From a virus: 64,000 nt of DNA. Positions 7,852 to 14,847 of the stretch are shown one piece after another; position 1 is the first letter of the stretch, and each line of letters opens with the position of its first letter. Location: positions 38,341 through 102,340 of the IMG/VR virus record IMGVR_UViG_3300044692_000050. One strand, 5' to 3'. The notes under the pieces were generated by a model. That model was given only the letters and a program-made list of their open reading frames with translations, searched no databases and was not told the origin of the DNA. The position numbers and the translations under genes were made by a program.

Positions 7852-8097
7852 GTGCTGAACCTGATCTTGTTCCTGCTCGCCGTCGTCGTCGTTTACGGCC
7901 TGTTCGTGCTGGTCAAGGCGGACAGGCAGTGCGGAACGTGCGGCGGCTGGGGCAACCGGAAGAAGCGCCGCCGCAACAAAGCCTGCTCCCGGTGCCACGG
8001 CACGGGACGCACGTTCTGGCCTGGCGCTCGGCTCGTCCACAAGGGCGCGGCGCTCGGATTGCGGCAGTTGCGCGAGCGATCGGAGCGTGAGTCATGA
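7852..8097 (+). CDS. Membrane-anchored DnaJ-type zinc-finger protein
   Basis: 81 residues from GTG with a strong AGGAGG 5 nt upstream. A single N-terminal membrane helix (LILFLLAVVVVYGLFVLV) precedes a DnaJ-like zinc motif pair, CGTCGGWG and CSRCHGTG. Many actinobacterial transfer elements carry such small proteins; the role is unknown. The stop codon overlaps the next start (ATGA). Confidence 0.65.
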   Translation: MLNLILFLLAVVVVYGLFVLVKADRQCGTCGGWGNRKKRRRNKACSRCHGTGRTFWPGARLVHKGAALGLRQLRERSERES

Positions 8098-8633
8098 CAC
8101 GCGGAACGTGGCAGGGGTCAGGGACCTGGCAGACCAGCAGCCTGAGCCTCGGCGACCTGGTGAAACCGGCCGCCCTGCTGGCCGTCGCCCTTGCCGTCAT
8201 GGCCCTGGTTGCGCAGGTCATCGTCTGGCTGGCTGTCATCCTCGGCGCCTTTCTCGCAGCAGGTACCGCCGCCGTGGTCGTCGTGTGGCGCCTGACTCGC
8301 CGCCGCGAGGCCCGTCACGCCGCCGAGCGTCCGTTCCTGGTCGCCCGCCCGGCTCCCGACGCCCTGACCACGACGGCGATCCCGCAGGTCACGGCGCCTG
8401 CAGTGCAGGTTGTCGAGCACCATCACTACGTACACCAGGTCATCACTGCCCCGGACCCGGCATTCGCCGTCGTCCGGGCCGCGATCACCGGATCAGCAGC
8501 GGAGGGAGGTGAGCAACATGGGCAAGGACGACGCGAACAACAACGACCAGGCACTGAGCGACAAAGAACGCGCAGGGCTGGACGTCGTGCTGACTGCCGG
8601 ACGGTATTTCGGCAGCAAGGACAACCCGAATAA
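8094..8633 (+). CDS. Membrane protein, overlapping downstream gene
   Basis: Start at the ATG overlapping the previous stop. Two membrane helices lie at about residues 25-68 (LLAVALAVMALVAQVIVWLA and following), then RLTRRREARHAAERPFLVAR and a His-rich VEHHHYVHQV. The last 40 residues (from 8515) are low-complexity Gln/Arg sequence that is the out-of-frame reading of the small gene at 8518, so the natural end may be near 8512. Either a long overlap or a one-base indel explains this. Possibly a spread-like protein. Confidence 0.5.
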   Translation: MTRGTWQGSGTWQTSSLSLGDLVKPAALLAVALAVMALVAQVIVWLAVILGAFLAAGTAAVVVVWRLTRRREARHAAERPFLVARPAPDALTTTAIPQVTAPAVQVVEHHHYVHQVITAPDPAFAVVRAAITGSAAEGGEQHGQGRREQQRPGTERQRTRRAGRRADCRTVFRQQGQPE

Positions 8634-8652
8634 CCAGGCGAAAGGCAAGTAG
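8518..8652 (+). CDS. Small hydrophilic protein (44 aa)
   Basis: The ATG has an excellent GGAGGGAGGT 7 nt upstream. The product begins MGKDDANNNDQALSDKERAG and ends QAKGK. No family recognised. The ribosome site supports this frame over the tail of the overlapping membrane-protein frame. Confidence 0.55.
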   Translation: MGKDDANNNDQALSDKERAGLDVVLTAGRYFGSKDNPNNQAKGK

Positions 8653-8708
8653 CCGGGGCGGCCTGCCCGCCGTCCGGGCCAGCCTCGCCCCGGCCTGACC
8701 CCACCAGT

Positions 8709-8747
8709 CCCGCCGGCCGCACACGCCACCGCTGTGCGGCCGGCGGG
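8709..8747. terminator. 15-bp perfect inverted repeat
   Basis: Arms 8709-8723 and 8733-8747 are exact reverse complements (CCCGCCGGCCGCACA) around a 9-nt loop. It separates the small gene cluster from the DUF2637 gene. No T-run follows, so it would be a GC-rich terminator or processing structure of the type common in actinobacteria. Confidence 0.5.
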
Positions 8748-8794
8748 ATCACGACACCGCAAACCTGCCGACACGACGACGACCAGGGGACACG

Positions 8795-9898
8795 ATGAAG
8801 GTCATGGGAAAGCACTCGACGCCGCTCGACGGCGTGACGCTGGCGAACGGCCACGCGCTGGCACCGTTCACCATCCCGGCACCGCTTCAGGTCACCCCGC
8901 GCGGCCCGGCAGCCACCTGGCCGCAAGCTGTCGACGACGACGCGCCAGGTCACTTGCAGCGGTGGCGCGAAGCCGTGACTTCGCACCGCGGCTGGCTCGC
9001 CGCCGTCCCGATCATCCTCGTCAACTCCGTCGCGTTCTGCGGCCAGCTGGCATTCCTGCGCGGTCACCTGCCGTGGATCCTGCCCGGCCAGGTGCTCGTC
9101 GCGGCCACCCTGGAGTCAGTCGCGGTCTACCTGGCATGGCAAGCGCACCTCGCTCTCGCCGCCGATGACTCGGCGCTGCGGCTGCGACTGGCTGCTTACT
9201 CGTTCGCCGCGGTCATCGGCGTCATGAACTATTCGCATTACATGGCGCCGCACTGGCGGCCGACGTTCGCCGCGGTCACCTTCGGCCTGATGTCGCTGTC
9301 GTCGCCGTGGCTATGGTCGGTGCACTCCCGCCGCGCCAGCCGTGACGCGCTGAAGGCAGCCGGGCTGATCGAGGCGCACGCCGTCCGGCTCGGCATGAAC
9401 CGCTGGATGTGGCACCCGGTCAGGTCGTGGCGGGTCATGTTCCGCGCCACCTGGGAAGGCGAGACCGATCCGGCCCGCGCCATCGCCCTGATCGCGCCGC
9501 AAGTCGGCGACCTGGACCGGTTCCAGGTCGCCCCGGAAACCACGCCCGCCGCCGACCCGGAAGTCACCGCTGAGCAGGCCGTCCAGGTCACCCCGGGGCC
9601 GCCCTCGGGTGCCGACCTGGAGCCCGCGCCGGCGGCGGTTCCAAGTCAGCCGCCCCGCCGCCCTGGAGCCGCCGCCAAAGCCGGCCGCAAGTCGGCGCCG
9701 CGATCCGGCAAGCCGGCCGCCCCGGCGCGCATTTCTGACGCCGACCTGCTCGGCCAGATCCGCGGCGTGCTCGCTGACAAGCCGGACGCCAACATCACCG
9801 ACGTGGCGAAGGAGCTAGGCCGCGGCCGGGACCGGATCCGGCCGCTGCTCGAGCAGGCTCGCGCCGCCGCACCCGAGGGACAGGACCCCCGGCCGTGA
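8795..9898 (+). CDS. DUF2637 / SpdB-like membrane protein with C-terminal HTH
   Basis: 367 residues. Four hydrophobic helices between about residues 65 and 180 (including GWLAAVPIILVNSVAFCGQL and LAAYSFAAVIGVMNYSHYMA) match the DUF2637 domain of Streptomyces spread proteins, which enlarge pocks by moving plasmid DNA through mycelium. A Pro/Ala-rich linker leads to a C-terminal HTH-like unit (LLGQIRGVLADKPDANITDV, AKELGRGRDRIRPLLEQAR). With the FtsK-like gene it forms the minimum intramycelial transfer pair. SD AGGGGACACG precedes the ATG; an alternative start lies 3 codons in. Confidence 0.7.
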   Translation: MKVMGKHSTPLDGVTLANGHALAPFTIPAPLQVTPRGPAATWPQAVDDDAPGHLQRWREAVTSHRGWLAAVPIILVNSVAFCGQLAFLRGHLPWILPGQVLVAATLESVAVYLAWQAHLALAADDSALRLRLAAYSFAAVIGVMNYSHYMAPHWRPTFAAVTFGLMSLSSPWLWSVHSRRASRDALKAAGLIEAHAVRLGMNRWMWHPVRSWRVMFRATWEGETDPARAIALIAPQVGDLDRFQVAPETTPAADPEVTAEQAVQVTPGPPSGADLEPAPAAVPSQPPRRPGAAAKAGRKSAPRSGKPAAPARISDADLLGQIRGVLADKPDANITDVAKELGRGRDRIRPLLEQARAAAPEGQDPRP

Positions 9899-10182
9899 CC
9901 GAACCCCACCCTCCCCACACCGCCGCCGCGATCGACGCCATCGAAGCGGCCATCGACACGGAGACAGACCTCGGCGGCTGGCTGTCCGCCGTCCTGGTCT
10001 ACGCCGCTGCCCGCAAAGGCACCCTGGACGCCCTCACCGCCGGCCGTCCCGGCTCGTGGGAAGCGGCCCATGTCGACCGCCTCGCCCGCGGCCTGGCCTT
10101 CGACGACGACGGGCTGCAGTGGTACCGCGAGGACGACCGGGCGCGGCGTGAGGCCGGGAAGGCGGCACGCAATGACGGCTGA
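9895..10182 (+). CDS. Hypothetical protein
   Basis: 95 residues from a GTG overlapping the previous stop (GTGA). Helical, acidic N-terminal half (AAAIDAIEAAIDTETDLGGW) and charged C-terminus. No family recognised. Coupled to the SpdB-like gene. Confidence 0.5.
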   Translation: MTEPHPPHTAAAIDAIEAAIDTETDLGGWLSAVLVYAAARKGTLDALTAGRPGSWEAAHVDRLARGLAFDDDGLQWYREDDRARREAGKAARNDG

Positions 10183-10302
10183 GCATGCCCGATGTGCTCG
10201 CACGACTGGTGATCCACTAGACTGATACCCAGCGTTCCGGTCCGTGACCAGCAGAAACGCTCCGTCCTTTGCTGATCTCCGACCCTGAATGGTGCCCTCC
10301 TC

Positions 10303-10473
10303 GTGTCCGCCTGGCTCCCGTGGCTCGTCGCTGCCGCGATCCTCCTCGTCGTGCCCGTCGTCCTAGGCCTGTTCGTCACCGACGAGCCCGACAATGCGAT
10401 ACGCCACGAGTCCAGCGATGACCACCAGGAGGACGCAAGAGACCCGGCGCCCGGCCTCCGACTCGCCGCGTGA
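10303..10473 (+). CDS. Possible small membrane protein (56 aa)
   Basis: GTG start, one strong membrane helix (WLVAAAILLVVPVVLGLFVT), then an acidic tail (DEPDNAIRHESSDDHQEDAR). Ribosome site poor. Kept because of the clear helix and conventional composition. Confidence 0.4.
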   Translation: MSAWLPWLVAAAILLVVPVVLGLFVTDEPDNAIRHESSDDHQEDARDPAPGLRLAA

Positions 10474-10550
10474 GCGCACCATTACCCTCACCCGCCCCTG
10501 TGTGCGCATACTGTGCGTAACACCGCAGTACACGCGAGGGGGAACGCCCG

Positions 10551-11309
10551 TTGAGCAGCGACAACGTGCCCGTGGCCACTGAGGCATCATGCCCCGGCAG
10601 TTGCAACGACCCGTACCGCAAGGCCGTAGCCGCCTACAAGCAGGCACTCGCCGACTACGATCCCCTTGACCCCGAGCAGTCCCGGCCCGAACCCCCCGAG
10701 ATCCGGCCGTGGCCCGGCAACCCGTGGTGCGGACGGTGCAGGTCCCGGATCCGCGAGCAGCTCGCCGAGCTCGACGACCTCGCTGCCCTCCTAGGGGCCG
10801 CTGCCGACGGCCACCGCGCCTCACCAGGCGGCGAGCGGGTCTCCGGGTCCGCCGAGCCGCCATCCCCGTCCCGCGCCGGCGATGACCTCGATGAGCTCAC
10901 GGTCATGCTCTCCGGCTGGGAAGGCGCCTACCGGGACCTGCGGGAGTGGCCGGCGCTCACCCGCCGCGGGAACCTAGCCTCGGTCCTCACCACGTGCGTC
11001 GCGTGGCTGACCCTCCACCTGGACGAGATCTTGCTGGCCCCATTCGCGGCCGATTTCGGCACCGAGGTGATGCAGTGGCATCGCGAGCTCACCGCTAAGT
11101 CCAAGGCCGGGGCGCGGACGCTGCGCAAGCCGCTGCGCTGCCCTCGCTGCCGCCTGCTGCTGCTGACGTGGACCGAAGGCGACGCTGACGTCCGGTGCGG
11201 CAACCCGTCGTGCCACGCGGTGATCCCGCTCGCGGAGTACGAGAACGAGACCGAGCGGGTCGCCGCCGCCCTGGAACGCGGCGAGGCCGACGCGACCGAG
11301 GCGGCCTGA
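10551..11309 (+). CDS. Zinc-ribbon actinophage protein
   Basis: 252 residues from a TTG preceded by GAGGGGGAA. An N-terminal metal knuckle (SCPGSCNDPYRK with NPWCGRCRSRIREQ, residues about 13-67) and a C-terminal ribbon (LRCPRCRLLLLTWTEGDADV followed by RCGNPSCHAVI) flank a helical middle that begins DDLDELTVMLSGWEGAYRDL. This layout is typical of a hypothetical family widespread in actinophage early regions. Probably nucleic-acid binding. The 80 nt upstream contain TGTGCG direct repeats around a possible -10 (TACTGT). Confidence 0.6.
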   Translation: MSSDNVPVATEASCPGSCNDPYRKAVAAYKQALADYDPLDPEQSRPEPPEIRPWPGNPWCGRCRSRIREQLAELDDLAALLGAAADGHRASPGGERVSGSAEPPSPSRAGDDLDELTVMLSGWEGAYRDLREWPALTRRGNLASVLTTCVAWLTLHLDEILLAPFAADFGTEVMQWHRELTAKSKAGARTLRKPLRCPRCRLLLLTWTEGDADVRCGNPSCHAVIPLAEYENETERVAAALERGEADATEAA

Positions 11310-11334
11310 CCTGCCAGGACGCCGCGCCGGGTGT

Positions 11335-11366
11335 TTGACAAACCGGCATGCCCACCTGTGTACTAT
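11335..11366 (+). promoter_or_regulatory. Sigma70-like promoter before an intrinsic terminator
   Basis: A consensus -35 TTGACA (11335-11340) precedes TGTACT (18-nt spacer) or TACTAT (20-nt spacer). The transcript would meet a strong terminator only about 50 nt later (11393-11418), in front of the HTH gene at 11439. Confidence 0.6.
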
Positions 11367-11392
11367 CTCTAACGGATCACTGTGCCCTTATG

Positions 11393-11418
11393 CCCCTGGT
11401 GTCTCACCAGGGGTTTTT
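11393..11418 (+). terminator. Intrinsic terminator in the leader of the HTH gene
   Basis: Perfect 9-bp stem CCCCTGGTG/CACCAGGGG with a 3-nt loop followed by TTTTT. It lies between a promoter and the HTH coding start, so it either ends a short RNA of about 50 nt or works as an attenuator. Confidence 0.8.
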
Positions 11419-11438
11419 CGCGTATCTAGGGGGTCCGT

Positions 11439-11690
11439 GTGGCTGGCGACCTTGACGTGAACGCCCTGCTGTCCGGTGCCGACGCGGCCCGGTATGCAGG
11501 GGTGAGCGTACGCGTGATCGTGAACTGGCGGAACCGCGGCCACCTCCCCGTCGCTACCGACGAGCGCGGCAACGAGATCCGCGACAGCCGGGGCCGGCCG
11601 AAGTACCGGCTCCTCGACGTGGCCAAGGCCGAGAACGCGACACGGCAGCGGGCCGAGCAGATGGCCAGCCAGTTGCGCCGCGCCGCCTGA
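11439..11690 (+). CDS. Excisionase/MerR-type HTH protein
   Basis: 83 residues from GTG with AGGGGG upstream. LLSGADAARYAGVSVRVIVN followed by WRNRGHLP and later GRPKYRLLDVAKAEN is the HTH_17-type winged helix (recognition helix, then a wing with a basic strand). Probably a small DNA-binding regulator of the phage early region or an Xis. Its leader contains the intrinsic terminator at 11393, so expression requires read-through or a second promoter. Confidence 0.65.
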   Translation: MAGDLDVNALLSGADAARYAGVSVRVIVNWRNRGHLPVATDERGNEIRDSRGRPKYRLLDVAKAENATRQRAEQMASQLRRAA

Positions 11691-11717
11691 CGGCCCGGCA
11701 ATACCGCTCTGACCTGG

Positions 11718-11729
11718 TATTATGGGGGC
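11718..11729 (+). promoter_or_regulatory. Leaderless -10 element
   Basis: TATTAT (11718-11723) ends 6 nt before the ATG at 11730, which puts the transcription start at or next to the A of ATG. The stretch CCCGGCAATA...TGACCTGGTATTAT is repeated in near-identical form before the gene at 14686. Confidence 0.6.
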
Positions 11730-11933
11730 ATGGCCATGCAGGAGTTCCGCGACGGGCACTGGCAGGCCTCGATCCCGCTGCCGTTCTACGGGCTGTTCCA
11801 CGTCCGCTGCGACTGCGGGCGCAAGTTCTGGGGCCTCAATGACCGGCGCACAGGAGCGCGTTACCGCGAGCACTACGAACGGGCACACGTCCGGCTCAAG
11901 GCGTTCCTGGGTACCGGCCGGCCATCAGCGTGA
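11730..11933 (+). CDS. Small zinc-finger-like actinophage protein
   Basis: 67 residues. The segment FHVRCDCGRKFWGLNDRRTG followed by YREHYERAH gives a C-x-C...H-x3-H arrangement resembling a C2H2-like knuckle. The ATG has no ribosome site, but a -10 box ends 6 nt upstream, so the message is probably leaderless. Similar small proteins occur in many actinophage early regions; function unknown. Confidence 0.6.
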   Translation: MAMQEFRDGHWQASIPLPFYGLFHVRCDCGRKFWGLNDRRTGARYREHYERAHVRLKAFLGTGRPSA

Positions 11934-11951
11934 CCAGTTCCGGGGGGAACC

Positions 11952-12149
11952 ATGACCATCACCACCGGCCAGGCCCTCCCGGGTGACGTCATCCTTGACG
12001 GCGACGGCACCTGCTGGCAGCGGGGAGACGAGTTCTACAACTGGGCCACGTTCTCCGGCCCCGTGCTCCACTTCGGCCCGTGGGAAGCCTCGTACGGTCC
12101 TCAGGGTGAGCTGACCCTCCTGGTGAGGGAGGGGAAGCCGGTCCGCTAG
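11952..12149 (+). CDS. Hypothetical protein
   Basis: 65 residues: MTITTGQALPGDVILDGDGT, CWQRGDEFYNWATFSGPVLH. Preceded by GGGGGG. A small beta-rich protein of a type found in many Streptomyces phages. No function known. It converges on the minus operon ending at 12153. Confidence 0.6.
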   Translation: MTITTGQALPGDVILDGDGTCWQRGDEFYNWATFSGPVLHFGPWEASYGPQGELTLLVREGKPVR

Positions 12150-12152
12150 GCG

Positions 12153-12425
12153 TCAGTCGTCACATTCCCCGATCCACAGGTCCACGATCTCGTGCTCGTT
12201 GATGGCCGCGATCAGCTCACGTGCGCCCTCGGCTACTTCACCGCTGCTGCCGTCCGCCAGCCCTTCCAGGTACGGGATGTGCGCCTTCGTGACGAGCATC
12301 TCTCCGCGCAGCGTCCCGTCGTGATCGAAATACCTGCGCGCCAGCGGGTACTTCAGCGCCACCGGCAGATCGCGTGCAGGCGGGACCTCTTTCGGGACCG
12401 GCCGCCAGTACAGCCCGAAGCTCAT
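12153..12425 (-). CDS. Hypothetical protein
   Basis: 90 residues: MSFGLYWRPVPKEVPPARDL, LKYPLARRYFDHDGTL, and a helical tail VAEGARELIAAINEHEIVDL. Last gene of the four-gene minus operon starting at 13487. AGGAGGGG upstream. Recurrent family in actinophage and actinobacterial genomes, function unknown. Confidence 0.65.
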   Translation of the reverse strand: MSFGLYWRPVPKEVPPARDLPVALKYPLARRYFDHDGTLRGEMLVTKAHIPYLEGLADGSSGEVAEGARELIAAINEHEIVDLWIGECDD

Positions 12426-12495
12426 TTCGTTCCCCTCCTGCGGCGCAACGCCGCCATGATGTCCGACGCGCTCTCAGGCTCACGCTGCGCGGATG

Positions 12496-12660
12496 TCACG
12501 CGGGCGTGCACCAGCTGTCCCAGGAACCGCCATCGGGCGGCGGGTCAGCCATGGGCGCTGGCTTGTCGACAACCTCTCCCGCTCCCTCGCATACCGGGCA
12601 CGGGTTGCGGTTGACGCTGGAGTCGGTGCCGCTTCCATAGCAGCGCGGGCAGATCTTCAT
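12496..12660 (-). CDS. DnaJ-like zinc-finger small protein
   Basis: 54 residues from the ATG at 12660 (an upstream in-frame ATG lacks a ribosome site, whereas GAAGG precedes this one). Paired motifs CPRCYGSG and CPVCEGAG are the DnaJ central-domain type, followed by a Pro/Asp-rich tail. Overlaps the gene upstream by 4 nt (ATGA). Confidence 0.65.
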   Translation of the reverse strand: MKICPRCYGSGTDSSVNRNPCPVCEGAGEVVDKPAPMADPPPDGGSWDSWCTPA

Positions 12661-12950
12661 TGCTGGCCTTCTTTCTGCAGCTTGCAGATCCCGCACTTGC
12701 ACGTGAGAGCATGACGGGTCCTGCGGGGTTCGTCCTCAACGACGGGAAGGGCCGGGACCGGGTGCTTGGCACCGGAGCGCTTAGCGCGTAGCAGCCGCAG
12801 CCCTTCGGTGAGAAGCGCGCTCTTGACGCCGCGCCCGCCGCCGAGCCGCTCCACTTCGGCTTCCAGCCATGCCACGTCCTCGGCTGGCGCGTTCCAGCCG
12901 AGGAACGGGTTGTTATGGACCCCGTGGCGGCTGCCGGTCCTGCCAGCCAT
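12657..12950 (-). CDS. Hypothetical protein with RHH-like and Cys segments
   Basis: 97 residues. The middle (AEDVAWLEAEVERLGGGRGV, KSALLTEGLRLLRAKRSG) resembles a ribbon-helix-helix/CopG recognition helix pair. The C-terminus has CKCGICKLQ, a possible metal knuckle. Starts directly after the upstream stop codon. Possible DNA-binding role. Confidence 0.55.
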   Translation of the reverse strand: MAGRTGSRHGVHNNPFLGWNAPAEDVAWLEAEVERLGGGRGVKSALLTEGLRLLRAKRSGAKHPVPALPVVEDEPRRTRHALTCKCGICKLQKEGQQ

Positions 12951-13487
12951 CTAGTGGCCGCCCTCGATGATCCGCCTGACGGTCGCTTCACGCTGGGCCG
13001 CAGCCTTCCGGGCAGTCTCGGGATGCGCGGCGTCGAATGCCGCCAGCGCCTCGGCTGCCTCGATGATCCGCTGCTGGTCCTCGTCGGCCTCCGGCCCGCC
13101 GAATGGGTTGGCGTAGTCCTTGTCGAACCGCTCAGCGGCGTTGATGCCGGAGCCCTGCTCGGCGTAGTCCAGGGCGGTGACGAGCCGCTCGCGCTCGCCG
13201 TCAAGGTCGGGCGGGATGGCGGCTGAGACCTCGCGGTAGACCTGCTCGATCTGCGCGGCCTCATCGGCAGTGAGAAGCATCGGGCCGATGGCCGCGACAT
13301 ATTCGGGGCCGGCCTTGGCGAGGGCGGCCTTCGGGGCGGCGTGGTGCGCGCCGAGGTGCCGGGTGATCTCCTTGCCCTCGATGTACAGCGTGGTCGACGG
13401 CTGGTGCAGGTGATCGACCGGCTTGATGGTGACGACGGCAGTGCGCCCGTCGCGGAGTGTCTTGGTAAGGGCCGTCCGCTGGGTCAT
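12951..13487 (-). CDS. Hypothetical protein, first gene of a minus operon
   Basis: 178 residues. N-terminal beta-rich segment (TALTKTLRDGRTAVVTIKPV, STTLYIEGKEITRHLG) and a helical C-terminal part (LTADEAAQIEQVYREVSAAI, RIIEAAEALAAFDAAHPETA). No family recognised with certainty. GGAAGGGAAGCGAG upstream. It reads from the strong promoter at 13518-13546, flanked by repeated GGTGCTTWGCA boxes. Confidence 0.65.
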   Translation of the reverse strand: MTQRTALTKTLRDGRTAVVTIKPVDHLHQPSTTLYIEGKEITRHLGAHHAAPKAALAKAGPEYVAAIGPMLLTADEAAQIEQVYREVSAAIPPDLDGERERLVTALDYAEQGSGINAAERFDKDYANPFGGPEADEDQQRIIEAAEALAAFDAAHPETARKAAAQREATVRRIIEGGH

Positions 13488-13504
13488 CTCGCTTCCCTTC
13501 CTTC

Positions 13505-13546
13505 GGTGCTAAGCACCACTCTACCCATGATGCAAAGCACCGTCAA
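13505..13546 (-). promoter_or_regulatory. Operator-flanked sigma70 promoter
   Basis: On the minus strand TTGACG (13541-13546), a 17-nt spacer and TAGAGT (13518-13523) form a good promoter for the operon at 13487. GGTGCTTTGCA (13531-13541) and GGTGCTTAGCACC (13505-13517), the latter palindromic, bracket the -10 box, which suggests repression by a dimer. Confidence 0.65.
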
Positions 13547-13653
13547 GTGCCAGGTCGGCCCCGATCCCCGCGCCGGGCAGGGCCTCACCGCCGCCGCGCC
13601 CGGCGCGGGCCACCTACCCGGGACGCGCTCCGCGCAACCACGAGAGAAGGTCT

Positions 13654-13848
13654 GTGAGACTCCGCCAGTCGCTCACCACCCGCCAGGGCCGCAAAGTCCC
13701 CCGCATGCTGTACCAGCAGCAAGGACCCGAACCGGCCGACGACGATCCGATCATCGGACTCGTGGACACACCGGAGTTGGCCGCGCTGATCGTCGCCGCC
13801 GTCAACGCCTACGAGGCCCGCGCGCAAGACGGCCCTCCAGGCACCTGA
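13654..13848 (+). CDS. Hypothetical protein
   Basis: 64 residues from GTG with GAAGG upstream: MRLRQSLTTRQGRKVPRMLY, then DTPELAALIVAAVNAYEARA. Divergent from the minus operon at 13487. A frequent small protein of actinophage early regions, function unknown. Confidence 0.55.
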   Translation: MRLRQSLTTRQGRKVPRMLYQQQGPEPADDDPIIGLVDTPELAALIVAAVNAYEARAQDGPPGT

Positions 13849-13860
13849 GCAGGTGATCCG

Positions 13861-14181
13861 GTGAGCGGATGGACAGGATCCACGAGGCGCCAGCGGCTCC
13901 CCGCCAACTGGCAGGCACTCCGCCGCCAGATCCTCGAGCGCGACGGCTGGCAGTGCACCGAGATCCTCCCGTCCGGCGCCCGCTGCCCCGCCGCCGCAAC
14001 TGACGTGGACCACGACCGGGCCATGACGGATGACCACTCACCCGAGCGGCTGTCGTCCAAGTGCCGCCGTCACCACGCCATCAAGAGCGCCGCCGAGGGC
14101 GGCCGTGCGTCGGGCGCGCGAGCCAAGGCCCGCGCCGCAGCCAGGTACCGGCCCGCTGAACGGCATCCCGGTTTGCTCTGA
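13861..14181 (+). CDS. HNH endonuclease (small, phage type)
   Basis: 106 residues from GTG. LPANWQALRRQILERDGWQC, then RCPAAATDVDH, then LSSKCRRHHAIKSAAEGG gives the Cys-x-x-...-DH...-HH-x3-K arrangement of the small HNH nucleases found near phage packaging genes. The metal ligands and catalytic His are present. Tail Arg/Ala-rich. In siphoviruses such enzymes work with the terminase, but this one is 4 kb away from TerS, with a larger HNH gene in between. Confidence 0.75.
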   Translation: MSGWTGSTRRQRLPANWQALRRQILERDGWQCTEILPSGARCPAAATDVDHDRAMTDDHSPERLSSKCRRHHAIKSAAEGGRASGARAKARAAARYRPAERHPGLL

Positions 14182-14191
14182 AGGAGGGCTG

Positions 14192-14476
14192 ATGGCCAGC
14201 CGCAAGAACGAGCCCGAGCAGGAAAGCCCCGAGGAAACGCCCGCTCCCGAACCGCAGCCCGAACCCGAGACCGCTGAGCCCGAGACCGGCTTCCCCTGCC
14301 CCTGCGGCTCCCGCCACGAGCTCGACCCGGACATCGCCCGCCTGGCCTCCGCTGACCCGATCACCATCGTCCACGCCGCTGAGGGCACATGGCGCATCCC
14401 CCGCGTCTTCCTCGCCGCCCACGACGCCAGCCAGCTCGCGGAGGCCGCCGCCCAGTACGGATTCGAGGAGGCCTAG
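14192..14476 (+). CDS. Hypothetical protein, Glu/Pro-rich N-terminus
   Basis: 94 residues from the ATG preceded by AAGGAGGGCTG. Residues 1-35 are Glu/Pro repeats (EETPAPEPQPEPETAEPE). The rest (GFPCPCGSRHELDPDIARLA, TIVHAAEGTWRIPRVFL) is compact with a CPCG pair. Ends one base before the next start. Confidence 0.55.
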   Translation: MASRKNEPEQESPEETPAPEPQPEPETAEPETGFPCPCGSRHELDPDIARLASADPITIVHAAEGTWRIPRVFLAAHDASQLAEAAAQYGFEEA

Positions 14477-14641
14477 ATGCCGACCCCGCCTTCGCTGTTC
14501 CAGCGGATCTGCTTCCTCGTCGCGTTCCTCCTGTTCGCCGTCGCCGCTATCCAGTCCGCAGCCGCGAATATCCCCGTGACGCCGTGGCTCATCCCCGGCG
14601 GTCTCGCCGCGGTAGCTCTCGGCCTGTTCCTGCCCTGGTAG
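14477..14641 (+). CDS. Small two-helix membrane protein (54 aa)
   Basis: ATG directly after the preceding stop. Two hydrophobic helices: ICFLVAFLLFAVAAIQSA and LIPGGLAAVALGLFLPW. No family recognised. A recurrent small membrane protein type in actinophages. Confidence 0.5.
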   Translation: MPTPPSLFQRICFLVAFLLFAVAAIQSAAANIPVTPWLIPGGLAAVALGLFLPW

Positions 14642-14673
14642 CGCGCCAACCCGGCAATAGGCCGCTGACCTGG

Positions 14674-14685
14674 TAATATAGGGTC
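14674..14685 (+). promoter_or_regulatory. Leaderless -10 element
   Basis: TAATAT (14674-14679) ends 6 nt before the ATG at 14686. The preceding CCCGGCAATA...CTGACCTGGTA matches the region in front of 11730. Confidence 0.6.
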
Positions 14686-14847
14686 ATGGCAGACGAACCG
14701 CAGGACCCGATGACCTCGCTGGCCGAAGGCGCGGCGCAAGTGCACGAGCTGTTCACTGCCTACCAGGAATCCGGCTTCTCGCGACCCGAGGCGCTCCAGA
14801 TCGTGATCGGCATCATCACCGCCTACATCGGCAAGGGCGGTCAGTGA
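14686..14847 (+). CDS. Small helical actinophage protein (53 aa)
   Basis: MADEPQDPMTSLAEGAAQVH, ELFTAYQESGFSRPEALQIV, ending AYIGKGGQ. No ribosome site, but a -10 box sits 6 nt upstream, implying leaderless translation. The E-L-F-x-A-Y...GF-x-R-x-EAL-x-I-V pattern is common to small proteins of many Streptomyces phages. Function unknown. Its stop overlaps the next GTG start. Confidence 0.6.
   Translation: MADEPQDPMTSLAEGAAQVHELFTAYQESGFSRPEALQIVIGIITAYIGKGGQ

Noticed and set aside
7223-7858. 211-codon + frame between the FtsK-like and zinc-ribbon genes
   Set aside because: It overlaps both neighbours in another frame and gives Arg/Pro/Gln-rich sequence; the neighbours have recognisable domains.
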